From: Alteromonas sp. KUL42
GTDB lineage: Bacteria > Pseudomonadota > Gammaproteobacteria > Enterobacterales > Alteromonadaceae
Assembly (NCBI RefSeq): GCF_006538325.1
Contig: NZ_BJKK01000003.1
Location: forward strand, 124,001 to 188,000
Reading direction: 5' to 3'
Length of the DNA: 64,000 bases
Positions 55,670-64,000 of this stretch are shown piece by piece. The first letter of the stretch is position 1, and the number at the start of each line of letters is the position of its first letter. The position numbers were made by a program, and so were the translations under genes. The notes beneath the pieces were generated by a model that was not told where the DNA came from, ran no database searches, and saw only the letters and a program-made list of their open reading frames with translations.

Positions 55670-56374
55670 CTAAGACCGATTAACTGAGCGACTAACGGCA
55701 ATACCGTTAAAACGATAAAGCGCTGCTAACAATATAAAAGAAAAGACCAGCAAGAGCAGTGATAGTACGTGAGCTTGATCGTACGCTAAAGCTTCAACCT
55801 GCTCGTACAGTGCAATGGACAATACTTGTGTCTCACCGGGTATACTGCCGCCAATCATCAGCACCACGCCAAATTCGCCAATAGTATGAGCAAAGCTCAA
55901 ACCAAAGGCCGCCACAACAGGCGCTTTACACAAAGGGATTACTATTTTGAAAAAGCGTTCTACGTTTGAAAAGCCTAATGAATACGCTATTTCTAAATAC
56001 CGTTTATCTAGCTGGACAAAGCCGCTGTATAGGGGCTGAAGCGCAAAGGGAAGAGAATAGATCACCGAGCCCAACACCAAGCCTTCAAAACTAAACACTA
56101 ACATGTTACCACTAAGGTTGTACCACAACTGACCAAGTGGGCTTTCGGGAGAAAAAGCAATAAGCAAGTAAAAACCTAAAACCGTGGGAGGCAACACCAA
56201 AGGCAATGCGAAAACAGACATGATCAAGGGCTTAGTTCTCCCCTGCCAATTTGCTAACCACCACGACAGTGGCAGCGCAATGGCGAGTAAAATAATACTC
56301 GTAATAAATGCGAGTTTTAAGGTAAGCCACACCGCATCAATAATACCAGGTGTGATACTAGAAAATATCTCCAT
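55670..56374 (-). CDS. modB: molybdate ABC transporter permease
   Basis: 234 residues with five or six membrane helices. The ABC permease loop that contacts ModC is HTIGEFGVVLMIGGSIPGETQ, diagnostic for ModB; ALPLVLPPTVLGFYLL is also conserved. Starts two bases after the modA stop. Confidence 0.95.
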   Translation of the reverse strand: MEIFSSITPGIIDAVWLTLKLAFITSIILLAIALPLSWWLANWQGRTKPLIMSVFALPLVLPPTVLGFYLLIAFSPESPLGQLWYNLSGNMLVFSFEGLVLGSVIYSLPFALQPLYSGFVQLDKRYLEIAYSLGFSNVERFFKIVIPLCKAPVVAAFGLSFAHTIGEFGVVLMIGGSIPGETQVLSIALYEQVEALAYDQAHVLSLLLLVFSFILLAALYRFNGIAVSRSVNRS

Positions 56375-56376
56375 TA

Positions 56377-57378
56377 TTATGTTGGCTCGCTAGACTTTGT
56401 ACTACTAGCTTTTTCATTGCTGGCTTTGGCGCTAACAGAACGTTTGTAACCCCAACGGGGTAAGCTACTTTGCACAGCGTCTGACAGTAAATACTGCACA
56501 AACAAATGGCTGGGAAGAATAGTAAGCTCAGTTAGGTGCTCAACACCTTTGGTGTCAGAAGTATCAAGCGTATTAAACACATTAGGGGTGATGACGGCTT
56601 TAGAATTACTGTTTATAACCAACGCCTGTGTAATAGGCTGATAGAATGCTTCTGGCACTCGTATCACATGGATGTTGGGAATTGACGTATTCACTGTGCT
56701 ATCTATGTTAACCGAGGAATAAGCGATAAAAGCGCCTTTCACACCGCCAGTTGTAAAATACTGATAAGCTTGCAGTATGTTTTTTCCCACAACTAATGAT
56801 GGCTGCACCTCATCCCATATATCTAAATGCGTTAACGTATTTTTCGCAGCTTCACCATATGGCGCTAGCAAAGGGTTTGCCACGGCCAATTTTCCAGAAC
56901 CTGTTGTGGTTACCTGTTTAACAAGCTTATAAAGATATATGCTTTCTTCTTTGTATGGCTCTTCTTTGTGCGGTTTAGCATCTATATGCGGGGAGATATC
57001 AGAAGCATATACAAAAGCAAGTTGCCCTTGGGCATACTGATACATGTTATCTTTATGCACCTTACCGGCGTCTATCAGTGCTTGTGGTCTCGCTGTGTCA
57101 GCTGACAAAAAAACATCAAATTTGGCGCCGTGCTGAATTTGCGCGAACAAGGTGCCACTAGAAGCGACGGTAACATTAACCTCTATGCCAGTTATTCGGC
57201 TAAATTGTTCAGCATATGCTTTAAGTGGCGCGGCAAAATTTGCTGCAACAGCCACATTTATCACCTCGGCGTTTCTGCTACCTTGCTTGTCTTGTTTATC
57301 TTGCGCAAACACTAAGGTTACAGAGAAAAGGCTACATATAACCAAAGCCTTAACTACAAGGCGTATTGTTGACCTCAT
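56377..57378 (-). CDS. modA: molybdate ABC transporter substrate-binding protein
   Basis: 333 residues from the ATG at 57378, which overlaps the moaE stop by four bases (ATGA); the five codons to 57393 are less likely. Signal peptide (VVKALVICSLFSVTLVFA). Periplasmic binding protein core: VAVAANFAAPLKAYAEQF, then VASSGTLFAQIQHGAKFDVFLSAD, where Ser residues coordinate the oxyanion, and later GAFIAYSSV. It is longer than E. coli ModA (257) because of two inserts rich in Lys/Glu and a C-terminal Ser/Lys tail. Confidence 0.93.
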   Translation of the reverse strand: MRSTIRLVVKALVICSLFSVTLVFAQDKQDKQGSRNAEVINVAVAANFAAPLKAYAEQFSRITGIEVNVTVASSGTLFAQIQHGAKFDVFLSADTARPQALIDAGKVHKDNMYQYAQGQLAFVYASDISPHIDAKPHKEEPYKEESIYLYKLVKQVTTTGSGKLAVANPLLAPYGEAAKNTLTHLDIWDEVQPSLVVGKNILQAYQYFTTGGVKGAFIAYSSVNIDSTVNTSIPNIHVIRVPEAFYQPITQALVINSNSKAVITPNVFNTLDTSDTKGVEHLTELTILPSHLFVQYLLSDAVQSSLPRWGYKRSVSAKASNEKASSTKSSEPT

Positions 57379-57860
57379 TTCGACGCCATCCATTTAAGCG
57401 CGGCTTTATCATCCGAGGCTTTTGTCTCAACCCATTGCGAGCGCTCGCCTTTAAACTCTTTTTTCCAAAGCGGTACCGACTGTTTGAGCATATCCATCAG
57501 AAAACAGGCGGCATCAAATGCTGCTTGCCTATGTGGCGCCGCCGCTCCAACCCATACAATTTGCTCATTGTTATACAAGCGCCCTATCCTATGAACAGCG
57601 CCAGCAGCGGTGAGAGAAAATCGCGCAACCGCTTGCTCAACGAGTAACATCAAGGCTTTATCAGTCATTCCAGGGTAATGCTCTAACTCAATACCGTCGA
57701 TATCACCTTGACTGTTGAAGTCTCGTACCAAACCCGTAAAGGTTACAATAGCACCCGTACCACCAAGAGAATACGCGTTGGCATAAGATTGCAACTGCGA
57801 GTGCAACTGGGCGTGGGAGAAATCCTCATTTTGAATGAGCGCAAAAACGTTCACACTCAC
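57375..57860 (-). CDS. moaE: molybdopterin synthase catalytic subunit
   Basis: 161 residues. Transfers sulphur from MoaD thiocarboxylate to cyclic pyranopterin. GAIVTFTGLVRDFN, LEHYPGMTDKAL, VHRIGRLY and VWVGAAAPHRQAAFDAACFLMD are all canonical, with catalytic Lys residues in the WKKEF segment. Start and stop overlap moaD and modA by four bases each, so translation is coupled along the operon. Confidence 0.97.
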   Translation of the reverse strand: MSVNVFALIQNEDFSHAQLHSQLQSYANAYSLGGTGAIVTFTGLVRDFNSQGDIDGIELEHYPGMTDKALMLLVEQAVARFSLTAAGAVHRIGRLYNNEQIVWVGAAAPHRQAAFDAACFLMDMLKQSVPLWKKEFKGERSQWVETKASDDKAALKWMASK

Positions 57861-58108
57861 CCCCCGGTTACTGGCGGGAAAAATGCTACTTCGTCACCGT
57901 CATTTAGTACGGTTTGTTTATCGCATAATTGATGATTTCGCGCTGACAATATACTGCCCGATAGCGCCAATTCCCAATGACTTCCTCTGGCAGTTAAGTG
58001 CTTTATTACCGTATCTATCGTGGCATCCGGCTCTAAATCCAATGAAATATTGTCTTCACCTGATAATTCGCGGGTTTGTGCAAAAGTTTTAACCGTGATG
58101 TGCATCAT
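57857..58108 (-). CDS. moaD: molybdopterin synthase sulphur-carrier subunit
   Basis: 83 residues. Ubiquitin-like sulphur carrier ending PPVTGG, the Gly-Gly tail that MoeB adenylates. The start overlaps moaC by 20 bases. A second ATG follows the first directly. Confidence 0.96.
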   Translation of the reverse strand: MMHITVKTFAQTRELSGEDNISLDLEPDATIDTVIKHLTARGSHWELALSGSILSARNHQLCDKQTVLNDGDEVAFFPPVTGG

Positions 58109-58592
58109 TCGCCTCTTGGGAATGGGTCCAATGCCCTGTTTTACCGCCTATTTTCTCAAGTACACGTACGCCTTCAATATGCATCGTAGGGTCTATGGCT
58201 TTGCACATATCAAACAACGTCAGTAGCGCAATATTGACACCGGTGAGCGCTTCCATCTCAACACCTGTTTGGCCGCTTAATTTACAGTAGCAGGTTGCTT
58301 TAATACGATTATCGTTGCTGTCTATGTCAAAGTTGATGTCTACCTTTGATAGTGCAAGCGGATGGCAAAGTGGAATTAAGTCACTGCAGCGCTTTGCGCC
58401 TTGAATGCCCGCAATGCGCGCGACTGCGAATACATCACCCTTTGCGATGGTTGCATCACTAATTTGCTCAATAACAGAGGGAGAAACATAAATATAGCCT
58501 TCGGCGATCGCCTCACGCTGAGTTACCGCTTTATAACTAACGTCCACCATATTCGCTTCGCCACCAGCATTCAAATGACTAAAGGTGCTCAT
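58089..58592 (-). CDS. moaC: cyclic pyranopterin monophosphate synthase
   Basis: 167 residues. Second step of cofactor synthesis. DLIPLCHPLALSKVDINFD, CKLSGQTGVEMEALTGVNIALLTLFDM and KSGGKTGHW-like VLEKIGGKTGHW identify MoaC. The start overlaps the moaB stop by four bases. Its partner moaA is not in the window. Confidence 0.97.
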   Translation of the reverse strand: MSTFSHLNAGGEANMVDVSYKAVTQREAIAEGYIYVSPSVIEQISDATIAKGDVFAVARIAGIQGAKRCSDLIPLCHPLALSKVDINFDIDSNDNRIKATCYCKLSGQTGVEMEALTGVNIALLTLFDMCKAIDPTMHIEGVRVLEKIGGKTGHWTHSQEANDAHHG

Positions 58593-59095
58593 GCTTCCAC
58601 CAAGTGCTTAACAAAGTTACACGGCTTAAAATCTACATCCAGCTGACTGGCAATGATCTTCTCCCACGCGGTTTTACACGCCCCCGTTGACCCAGGTAAG
58701 CAGAAGATAACGGTATTATTTGCAAAGCCAGCGATAGCGCGAGATTGAATGGTAGACGTACCTATCTCTTGGTAGCTAATGTGGCGGAATAACTCACCAA
58801 ACCCGTCGACTTCTTTATCAAACAAAACACTGATCGCTTCAGGCGTAGAATCTCGGTGGGTAAACCCTGTACCACCGGTAATAAGCACAGCGTGAATTTG
58901 GTTTTCAGCTATCCACTTTGAAACTACTGCACGTTGTTGGTAAATATCGTCTTTAACCAGTGTTCTATCAATTAAAGTGTGTCCAGCAGAGGTAATCGCT
59001 TCGCTAAGGTAATCACCTGACTTGTCATTGTCGAGCGTGCGTGTATCAGAAATGGTAAGCACGGCAATATTGAGAGGTTGACTGACTACAGACAT
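58589..59095 (-). CDS. moaB: molybdenum cofactor biosynthesis protein B
   Basis: 168 residues from the ATG at 59095 (MSVVSQPLNIAVL); the longer frame to 59164 has a TTG start and is rejected. The MoaB/MogA fold has VLTISDTRTLDNDKSGDYL, ITGGTGFTHRDSTPEAI and FCLPGSTGACKTAWEKII. It probably adenylates molybdopterin or has a related role. First gene of the moaB-moaC-moaD-moaE-modA-modB-modC operon, divergent from moeB. Confidence 0.94.
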   Translation of the reverse strand: MSVVSQPLNIAVLTISDTRTLDNDKSGDYLSEAITSAGHTLIDRTLVKDDIYQQRAVVSKWIAENQIHAVLITGGTGFTHRDSTPEAISVLFDKEVDGFGELFRHISYQEIGTSTIQSRAIAGFANNTVIFCLPGSTGACKTAWEKIIASQLDVDFKPCNFVKHLVEA

Positions 59096-59201
59096 ATAAT
59101 ATCCTAATTTGATCTGCGTAATTTGCACTGCTTTTGGTAAACTTTCGGTAAAGTAACAGCACAATTTAAGTATTGGTCTTCACTTTATAAGGGTGCAGAC
59201 C

Positions 59202-59981
59202 ATGAATTCAACAACTAAGTTGCCAAAATCTATGCCCAAAAGTCTAACAAATACACAAGCAATGCGGTATAACCGCCATATTGTGCTTCCCCAAGTTGAT
59301 TTAGACGGACAAGAAGCCTTATTAAATGCACACGCAGTAGTCATTGGCGTTGGAGGTTTAGGCACTGCTGCGGCGACGAGTTTGTGTGCAAGTGGCGTTG
59401 GTAAAATTACCCTCATCGATTTCGATATCGTCGAGCAAACCAATTTGCCGCGTCAAACCCTTTATAAAGAAGACGACGTTAATAAGCGTAAAGTCGACGC
59501 TGGGGCAACGCATTTAAAAGCACTGAATAGTCATTGTGAGATAAACGTTGTTACTGTTCCATTTGATAACTCACATCAAGACATTATTGCAGATGCTAAC
59601 GTAGTGCTAGATTGTACCGACAATGTTGAATGCCGAGACGTAATAAACACACTGTGCTTCAACACGCAAACGCCGTTGGTTTCAGGTGCCGCCATTCGCT
59701 TTGAAGGTCAGCTTTTTGTTGCAATACCGGGTAAAAGTCGCTGTTATGGCTGTTTGCGAAAATTATTTAATGAACCTAATTTAAGCTGTGTTGAAGCAGG
59801 CATTTTTTCACCGGTAGTTAATATTATTGGCACCTATCAAGCCATGTTGGCGATGCAAGTACTTATGGGTTTTGACAATTTGCCACTTAACCAACTCATT
59901 ACTTTTGATGGACTAAGGCATGAATGGCAACATTGGACGTTACCTGATGGACTGACTTGTTCACTGTGTTCTTCAGACTAG
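59202..59981 (+). CDS. moeB: molybdopterin-synthase adenylyltransferase (MoeB/ThiF family)
   Basis: 259 residues from the ATG at 59202, with AAGGG eight bases upstream; a GTG three codons earlier is possible. The ATP-binding loop is VIGVGGLGTAAA, with the arginine in QTNLPRQTLY, DCTDN, and two zinc CxxC pairs (CYGC and CSLC) near the C-terminus. It activates the MoaD Gly-Gly tail. ThiF is the alternative, but the divergent moa operon, 106 bp away, settles the assignment. Confidence 0.93.
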   Translation: MNSTTKLPKSMPKSLTNTQAMRYNRHIVLPQVDLDGQEALLNAHAVVIGVGGLGTAAATSLCASGVGKITLIDFDIVEQTNLPRQTLYKEDDVNKRKVDAGATHLKALNSHCEINVVTVPFDNSHQDIIADANVVLDCTDNVECRDVINTLCFNTQTPLVSGAAIRFEGQLFVAIPGKSRCYGCLRKLFNEPNLSCVEAGIFSPVVNIIGTYQAMLAMQVLMGFDNLPLNQLITFDGLRHEWQHWTLPDGLTCSLCSSD

Positions 59982-60114
59982 CGCCTTTTTATCTTTATTC
60001 ATAAATTGCGCTTCTGTGGAATTGAGGCCAAAAGCAATGAGCATAGATAGAATCCATAGCTAATAACAACAAGAGTTAATAATAAAAGACTTAATAACGA
60101 CAAGAATTAATACA

Positions 60115-61233
60115 ATGACCACTCAAGTAGTAAAAAAACACATGGTTGTGGCGCAAAACGCGTCAGGCCGAAACATGAATGTGCCTATCTATCGCATGAA
60201 AGGGTCACGACCTGGCCCAACGGTGTACATTCAAAGCTCCATTCATGGTGCTGAAGTACAAGGCAATGTTGTTATTTATCACCTAATACAACGCCTTAAG
60301 CACATGGACATTTGTGGTGAAATTATTCTCGTGCCCAACTGTAATCCAATTGGCACTAATATTAAGGCAGGTGAATACACCCTTGGCAGGTTTGACCCGG
60401 TAAATGGTACGAATTGGAATCGCGGCTATTTCTTTGATAAGAATGCGGTTGAGGATTTTGCTAAGACGGTTACACCGGAAGAGTCTGTAACAGGCATTAA
60501 ACAGCGGTTTCGCGCGCACCTGTCATCGTCGATTGACAAAAAGCTTGCAGAGCCTTGGGGGTTAGGTCTAGCACAACAACTTAACCTTAAGTTACAGCAA
60601 CTGGCTGTGAACGCTGATTATGTGCTCGACTTGCACAATGGCCCAGTTTCTACACGTCACATTTACATACCGGAATACGCGAAAAATAGTGCGTCGCTGT
60701 TTAATATTCCCCACTGTATTTTTATTCCCAATGTATTTGCAGGCGCTTTGGATGAAGCTACATTTTGTCCATGGTGGACACTGCAAGATCATATCAACAG
60801 CAATCTTAGTCGAGAGGTTTGCTTTGATGTCGAAGCTTTTACCCTTGAGATGGGTAGTCAAGAAGTCATTGATTTCAAAGAAGGCGATATTGATGCAACT
60901 AGCATTCTAAGTTACCTGAACGCTAAAGGGGCCTTGCACCATTGCGATATACAACCAAAAGACATGCAACGACTTGCGGTGTATTTAAAAGACTATAAAA
61001 CCCTTTTCACCAATTGGGGGGGTATGGTGGAATATCTCGCCAAACCGGGGCAAAGAATCAACCGCGGTGAGCCGCTTGCACAAATTCTCAATATTGATGA
61101 TTTAGACACCGATTTTGGGAGTCGTACCTTGGAGGCACCGTGCGATCTTATCCCTATTCTTCACTTTCCATCAGCGTCAGTACTAAGTGGCACCCAGTTG
61201 TACAAAGTATTCACCAACTACTTTGACATTTAG
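60115..61233 (+). CDS. succinylglutamate desuccinylase/aspartoacylase family protein
   Basis: 372 residues. Zinc carboxypeptidase-like fold: SSIHGAEVQGN (His44, Glu47) and YVLDLHNGPVS (second His) supply the metal site, with PNCNPIGTN between. The C-terminal part has a lipoyl-like sandwich (LAKPGQRINRGEPLAQILN), common in this family. Predicted N-acyl amino-acid or amide hydrolase; the substrate is unknown. It stands alone between moeB and a convergent protease gene, and a strong terminator follows. Confidence 0.88.
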   Translation: MTTQVVKKHMVVAQNASGRNMNVPIYRMKGSRPGPTVYIQSSIHGAEVQGNVVIYHLIQRLKHMDICGEIILVPNCNPIGTNIKAGEYTLGRFDPVNGTNWNRGYFFDKNAVEDFAKTVTPEESVTGIKQRFRAHLSSSIDKKLAEPWGLGLAQQLNLKLQQLAVNADYVLDLHNGPVSTRHIYIPEYAKNSASLFNIPHCIFIPNVFAGALDEATFCPWWTLQDHINSNLSREVCFDVEAFTLEMGSQEVIDFKEGDIDATSILSYLNAKGALHHCDIQPKDMQRLAVYLKDYKTLFTNWGGMVEYLAKPGQRINRGEPLAQILNIDDLDTDFGSRTLEAPCDLIPILHFPSASVLSGTQLYKVFTNYFDI

Positions 61234-61306
61234 CATGAGATGAATGGCCCATCACTTAAATTAACTACCAGCTAGATTCACTCACAAAGACATGCTCAGT
61301 AAACAT

Positions 61307-61345
61307 AAAAGGCTGTGTTGCAGTACTCCCACAACACAGCCTTTT
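61307..61345. terminator. bidirectional terminator between convergent genes
   Basis: AAAAGGCTGTGTTG (61307-61320) pairs perfectly with CAACACAGCCTTTT (61332-61345), 14 pairs with an 11-base loop. The A and T runs serve both the aspartoacylase-like gene (+) and the protease gene (-). Confidence 0.9.
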
Positions 61346-61409
61346 GAATTAACACTTTAGGAATTTAAAATAGGCTTAAATACATAAGCCTAAAACCCAA
61401 CTCTCCGAA

Positions 61410-63857
61410 TTAGATTGGCGAACCGGGCGGAAGCGGTGCTACTTCAAATGAAGCATGCCACTGTCCGGTTTTCCAATATCCGTCGAACTGTTCGTGTAAC
61501 ACTTCGTACTGATTATCGTCTGCCTTGTCATCTAACCATTCGGTAAACTCAAGCAACGCAGTTTCTGCGGCTAGTTTAACCTCAGGTGCCAATTTATTTG
61601 ACGTTACCGCTTTCATTACCGCATTCAGAGCCACAAGTTGTAAGCGTCTGGCGTACTGACTACCCGATGCATTATTGTACCAATGTACACTGAGAATTTG
61701 TTTCACTAGCAACGCGACATCCACTTTTCGACTTTTATCTCTGCTGCTATGCGCCTGCCACTGAAGACGATTTAAACGCTCAGGATGAAGTAACAACTCA
61801 AAAGCAAAATTAGCTGCAGATGCTGCCGCAGATACAGGGTCGAGCATTAGCCCCATATTGCTTGTAAACTGCTCGCGAGTAATATCATCGCCGTATGCCG
61901 TAGGGGGAATAAGTGCCAACACGTGTGGGGGTATAGTTAAATACGCTTCTGTAGTTGCTTTTAGCAATTGTTCCATAGCGCGTTGTTGTATTGCTGGTGC
62001 AACAAATTGCTGCCCCTGTGCTTTTGCGTAGTCACCTTTTCGTTCATATTCGTATTGCAAACCGCCTACTTGTTTGGCAACAGCTTCTAACTGATAACGG
62101 TGAAGCAAATAAATAGGCACTAAGGCGTTTTCAAGTGACGATAAACTGCTTTGTGCAGGCAAGGTATCTAAGCCTAATTTTGATAACGCCAATTCGCGCA
62201 CAGCTGATATTTCATCAAATGCATCTAGAGGATCCCGTCCGTTGTCCCACATATGCCCATTTGACGAGGCGTGACGAGAACTACGGGTATCTGAATCAGA
62301 TTTGAAACTTAAACCCGCATTACGCGCTTTCACGATGAGTTTTGCCAACGCTTCTGACTCTTCTGCCTCACTTGCAAAGTCTTGATACCCGTAAGCCACA
62401 GCGTGTTTATCCCACTCACCAATTCCTTTGTCATAGGCACCAATCAACGACACTTCACCATCTTTGATGGTCAATTTAGGATGCGGATAGTCCATTACAG
62501 AGGCCCTATCGTTTTCACTGGCGGCAAAATTATGCGCAATGCCTAAGGTATGCCCTACCTCATGGGCCGACAGTTGCTTGATTCTGTCTAGCGCCATAGT
62601 TTGCTGGGTTGATGTATCTGACTGCGCATCTTTAAATGGGCTGGTAAGGCCAAGGGCAATCAAATAATCTTGCCTTACACGCAACGAACCTAGGGTAACG
62701 TGCCCTTTTATAATTTCGCCCGTTCTTGGGTCGACGACCGACGAGCCATAAGACCAACCACGTGTTGCACGATGTACCCAATTTATAACGTTGTAGCGCA
62801 CATCCATGGGGTCAGCCCCTTCTGGCAACACCTTTACCTTAAACGCATCTTTGTAACCGGCTGCTTCAAAGGCTTGATCCCACCAGCTAGCCCCCTCTTT
62901 AAGGCTAGACATAACTGGCTCTGGAATGCCGGGGTCTAGGTAATAAACAATAGGTTCCACCGCCTCACTCATTGCGGCATGGGGGTCCTTTTTATCTAGA
63001 CGGTGTCGCGTGATGAAACGCTGTTCTGTCGGCTCACTGATTGGCGTTGAATAGTCAAAATAACTAAACTTCCAGTAACCAGAAAACGGATGGTAAATAC
63101 GAGGTGAATAGTTGCTATCGGGCAACGCAACAAATGAGTGGTGTAAATGTACCGTAAGACTTTCTGGGTCTGGCGTAACCTGCCTAACAAACTCACCTGG
63201 TTTTTTACCAGCAAAAGTGACCAACGCCTCAAGTTCGGTATTTTTTTCAAACCCTTTGGTCTTGGGCAAATAAACACCACTTCGCATTGTATCTACACTG
63301 AAGCTACCCTGATTGGTTGCCGACAATCTATTGCCAATGCCGTGAATATCAGACAAAAGATAAGGTGTATAATCGATTAAGTGAGCGCTGTCATCTTGTG
63401 CCACAAGCGCAAAACCGGCGATAACCGAATCGGCAAATGCTTCATTGATACTTTGTTTTTCTGCTTCGCTGCCATGCGCTGCGCGATAGTCAGTATTATG
63501 TTGCTTTAACAACAACTTATTGCCAAATTTTTCAAAGCTTACCAAGCGCGTTAAACCAAGTTGGCCGCGATCAAGTCCTATATCATTCGACCCCACACCG
63601 TAAGGCAAACTACTTTGAAATAAATATTGGGAAGCATGGTTGGGAACGGCCAAATAAACTTTATCTGTTGCACTGTCATAGTATACCGGGATAAGCCCAT
63701 CTTTCTGCTGCATATCCGCCGTAAAGTCACTGATGGTGGGAAGCGTTGCCCATGCTGAGGATGAAAAGACAAAAGATAGCGCAACTACTGTAATTAATCG
63801 GTATCTAACCAAGTTAACGCCTTTAAATCGAGACCGAAGACACTTGAAATGCAGCAT
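61410..63857 (-). CDS. secreted zinc-dependent metalloprotease (metzincin type, DUF5117-like)
   Basis: 815 residues. Signal peptide (LITVVALSFVFSSSAWA, about 21-37). The N-terminal half fits the DUF5118/DUF5117 proteins that precede the catalytic core. The zinc site HEVGHTLGIAHN (His432, Glu433, His436, His442) and a Met-turn SVMDYPHP (about 455) are typical metzincin features; the long C-terminal helical region is also family-like. The ATG at 63857 has AAGGA seven bases upstream. Outer-membrane or extracellular peptidase, target unknown. The 143 bp to the window end hold no gene. Confidence 0.9.
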   Translation of the reverse strand: MLHFKCLRSRFKGVNLVRYRLITVVALSFVFSSSAWATLPTISDFTADMQQKDGLIPVYYDSATDKVYLAVPNHASQYLFQSSLPYGVGSNDIGLDRGQLGLTRLVSFEKFGNKLLLKQHNTDYRAAHGSEAEKQSINEAFADSVIAGFALVAQDDSAHLIDYTPYLLSDIHGIGNRLSATNQGSFSVDTMRSGVYLPKTKGFEKNTELEALVTFAGKKPGEFVRQVTPDPESLTVHLHHSFVALPDSNYSPRIYHPFSGYWKFSYFDYSTPISEPTEQRFITRHRLDKKDPHAAMSEAVEPIVYYLDPGIPEPVMSSLKEGASWWDQAFEAAGYKDAFKVKVLPEGADPMDVRYNVINWVHRATRGWSYGSSVVDPRTGEIIKGHVTLGSLRVRQDYLIALGLTSPFKDAQSDTSTQQTMALDRIKQLSAHEVGHTLGIAHNFAASENDRASVMDYPHPKLTIKDGEVSLIGAYDKGIGEWDKHAVAYGYQDFASEAEESEALAKLIVKARNAGLSFKSDSDTRSSRHASSNGHMWDNGRDPLDAFDEISAVRELALSKLGLDTLPAQSSLSSLENALVPIYLLHRYQLEAVAKQVGGLQYEYERKGDYAKAQGQQFVAPAIQQRAMEQLLKATTEAYLTIPPHVLALIPPTAYGDDITREQFTSNMGLMLDPVSAAASAANFAFELLLHPERLNRLQWQAHSSRDKSRKVDVALLVKQILSVHWYNNASGSQYARRLQLVALNAVMKAVTSNKLAPEVKLAAETALLEFTEWLDDKADDNQYEVLHEQFDGYWKTGQWHASFEVAPLPPGSPI

Positions 63858-64000
63858 GAGTTTATCCTTCTATGTGCAAAAAGGCGCAAAGCGCGCACTG
63901 AGCGTGTTGAGTATGAATGCCTCTTGTGGGCACTATGTATGTTGTTAAACATTTAAAAACAAAGAGTTAAACAAACCACTTTGTATATAATTCTAGCCTA

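Overview
The window looks like chromosomal DNA of a marine gammaproteobacterium of the Alteromonadales (Alteromonas/Glaciecola-like). This is inferred from gene content and protein wording, not from a search: a rimP-nusA-infB-rbfA-truB core with rpsO close by, MHYT/GGDEF and HD-GYP signalling proteins, DUF3718 secreted proteins, a large TonB-dependent receptor and a marine-type acyl-CoA catabolic cluster.

Layout. 1-2.7 kb: 3' end of rluF and an MHYT-PAS-GGDEF diguanylate cyclase. 2.8-11 kb (minus strand): the translation/transcription operon rimP-nusA-infB-rbfA-truB, driven by a recognisable sigma70 promoter and a roughly 280-nt leader with three terminator-like hairpins, followed by a helical-repeat protein gene and rpsO with its own promoter. 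No pnp follows rpsO. 11-15.5 kb: an MHYT-PAS hybrid histidine kinase and a REC-HD-GYP response regulator in one operon. 15.6-16.8 kb: an NTP_transf_5 protein.

17.1-26.5 kb is a 9.3-kb integrative mobilizable element inserted in the 3' end of one of two tandem initiator tRNA-fMet genes. It is bounded by 13-bp direct repeats and carries a large serine recombinase with two overlapping micro-ORFs, a MobV-type relaxase with a candidate oriT, and a winged-helix Rep-like protein. Its cargo is an alpha/beta hydrolase and a fatty-acyl desaturase, a DUF4760 membrane protein behind a 14-codon leader ORF and terminator, a COG4339 HD protein, a 123-residue unknown and a TetR regulator with two matching operators, and a membrane protein. 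A 24-bp perfect hairpin lies in its middle.

26.8-36 kb: phhB, a TonB receptor with a FadR-like site upstream, a MaoC hydratase, a LysR regulator, and four tandem DUF3718 paralogues, three of which share conserved 3'-UTR hairpins. 35.7-48.6 kb: acyl-CoA catabolism (multifunctional FadB/J-like protein, thiolase, two acyl-CoA dehydrogenases, two hydrolases including a haloalkane dehalogenase, SDR, quinone reductase, APH-like kinase, histidine phosphatase). 48.8-64 kb: an esterase, XdhC and a DsbA-like protein, an SGNH hydrolase, hemN, a tightly overlapped molybdenum operon moaB-moaC-moaD-moaE-modA-modB-modC with divergent moeB, an aspartoacylase-family hydrolase and a metzincin-type secreted metalloprotease.

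Four genes are broken by single-base indels, all in homopolymers of 4-6 nt, and all four are repaired by one base. This points to sequencing or assembly error more than to real pseudogenes.
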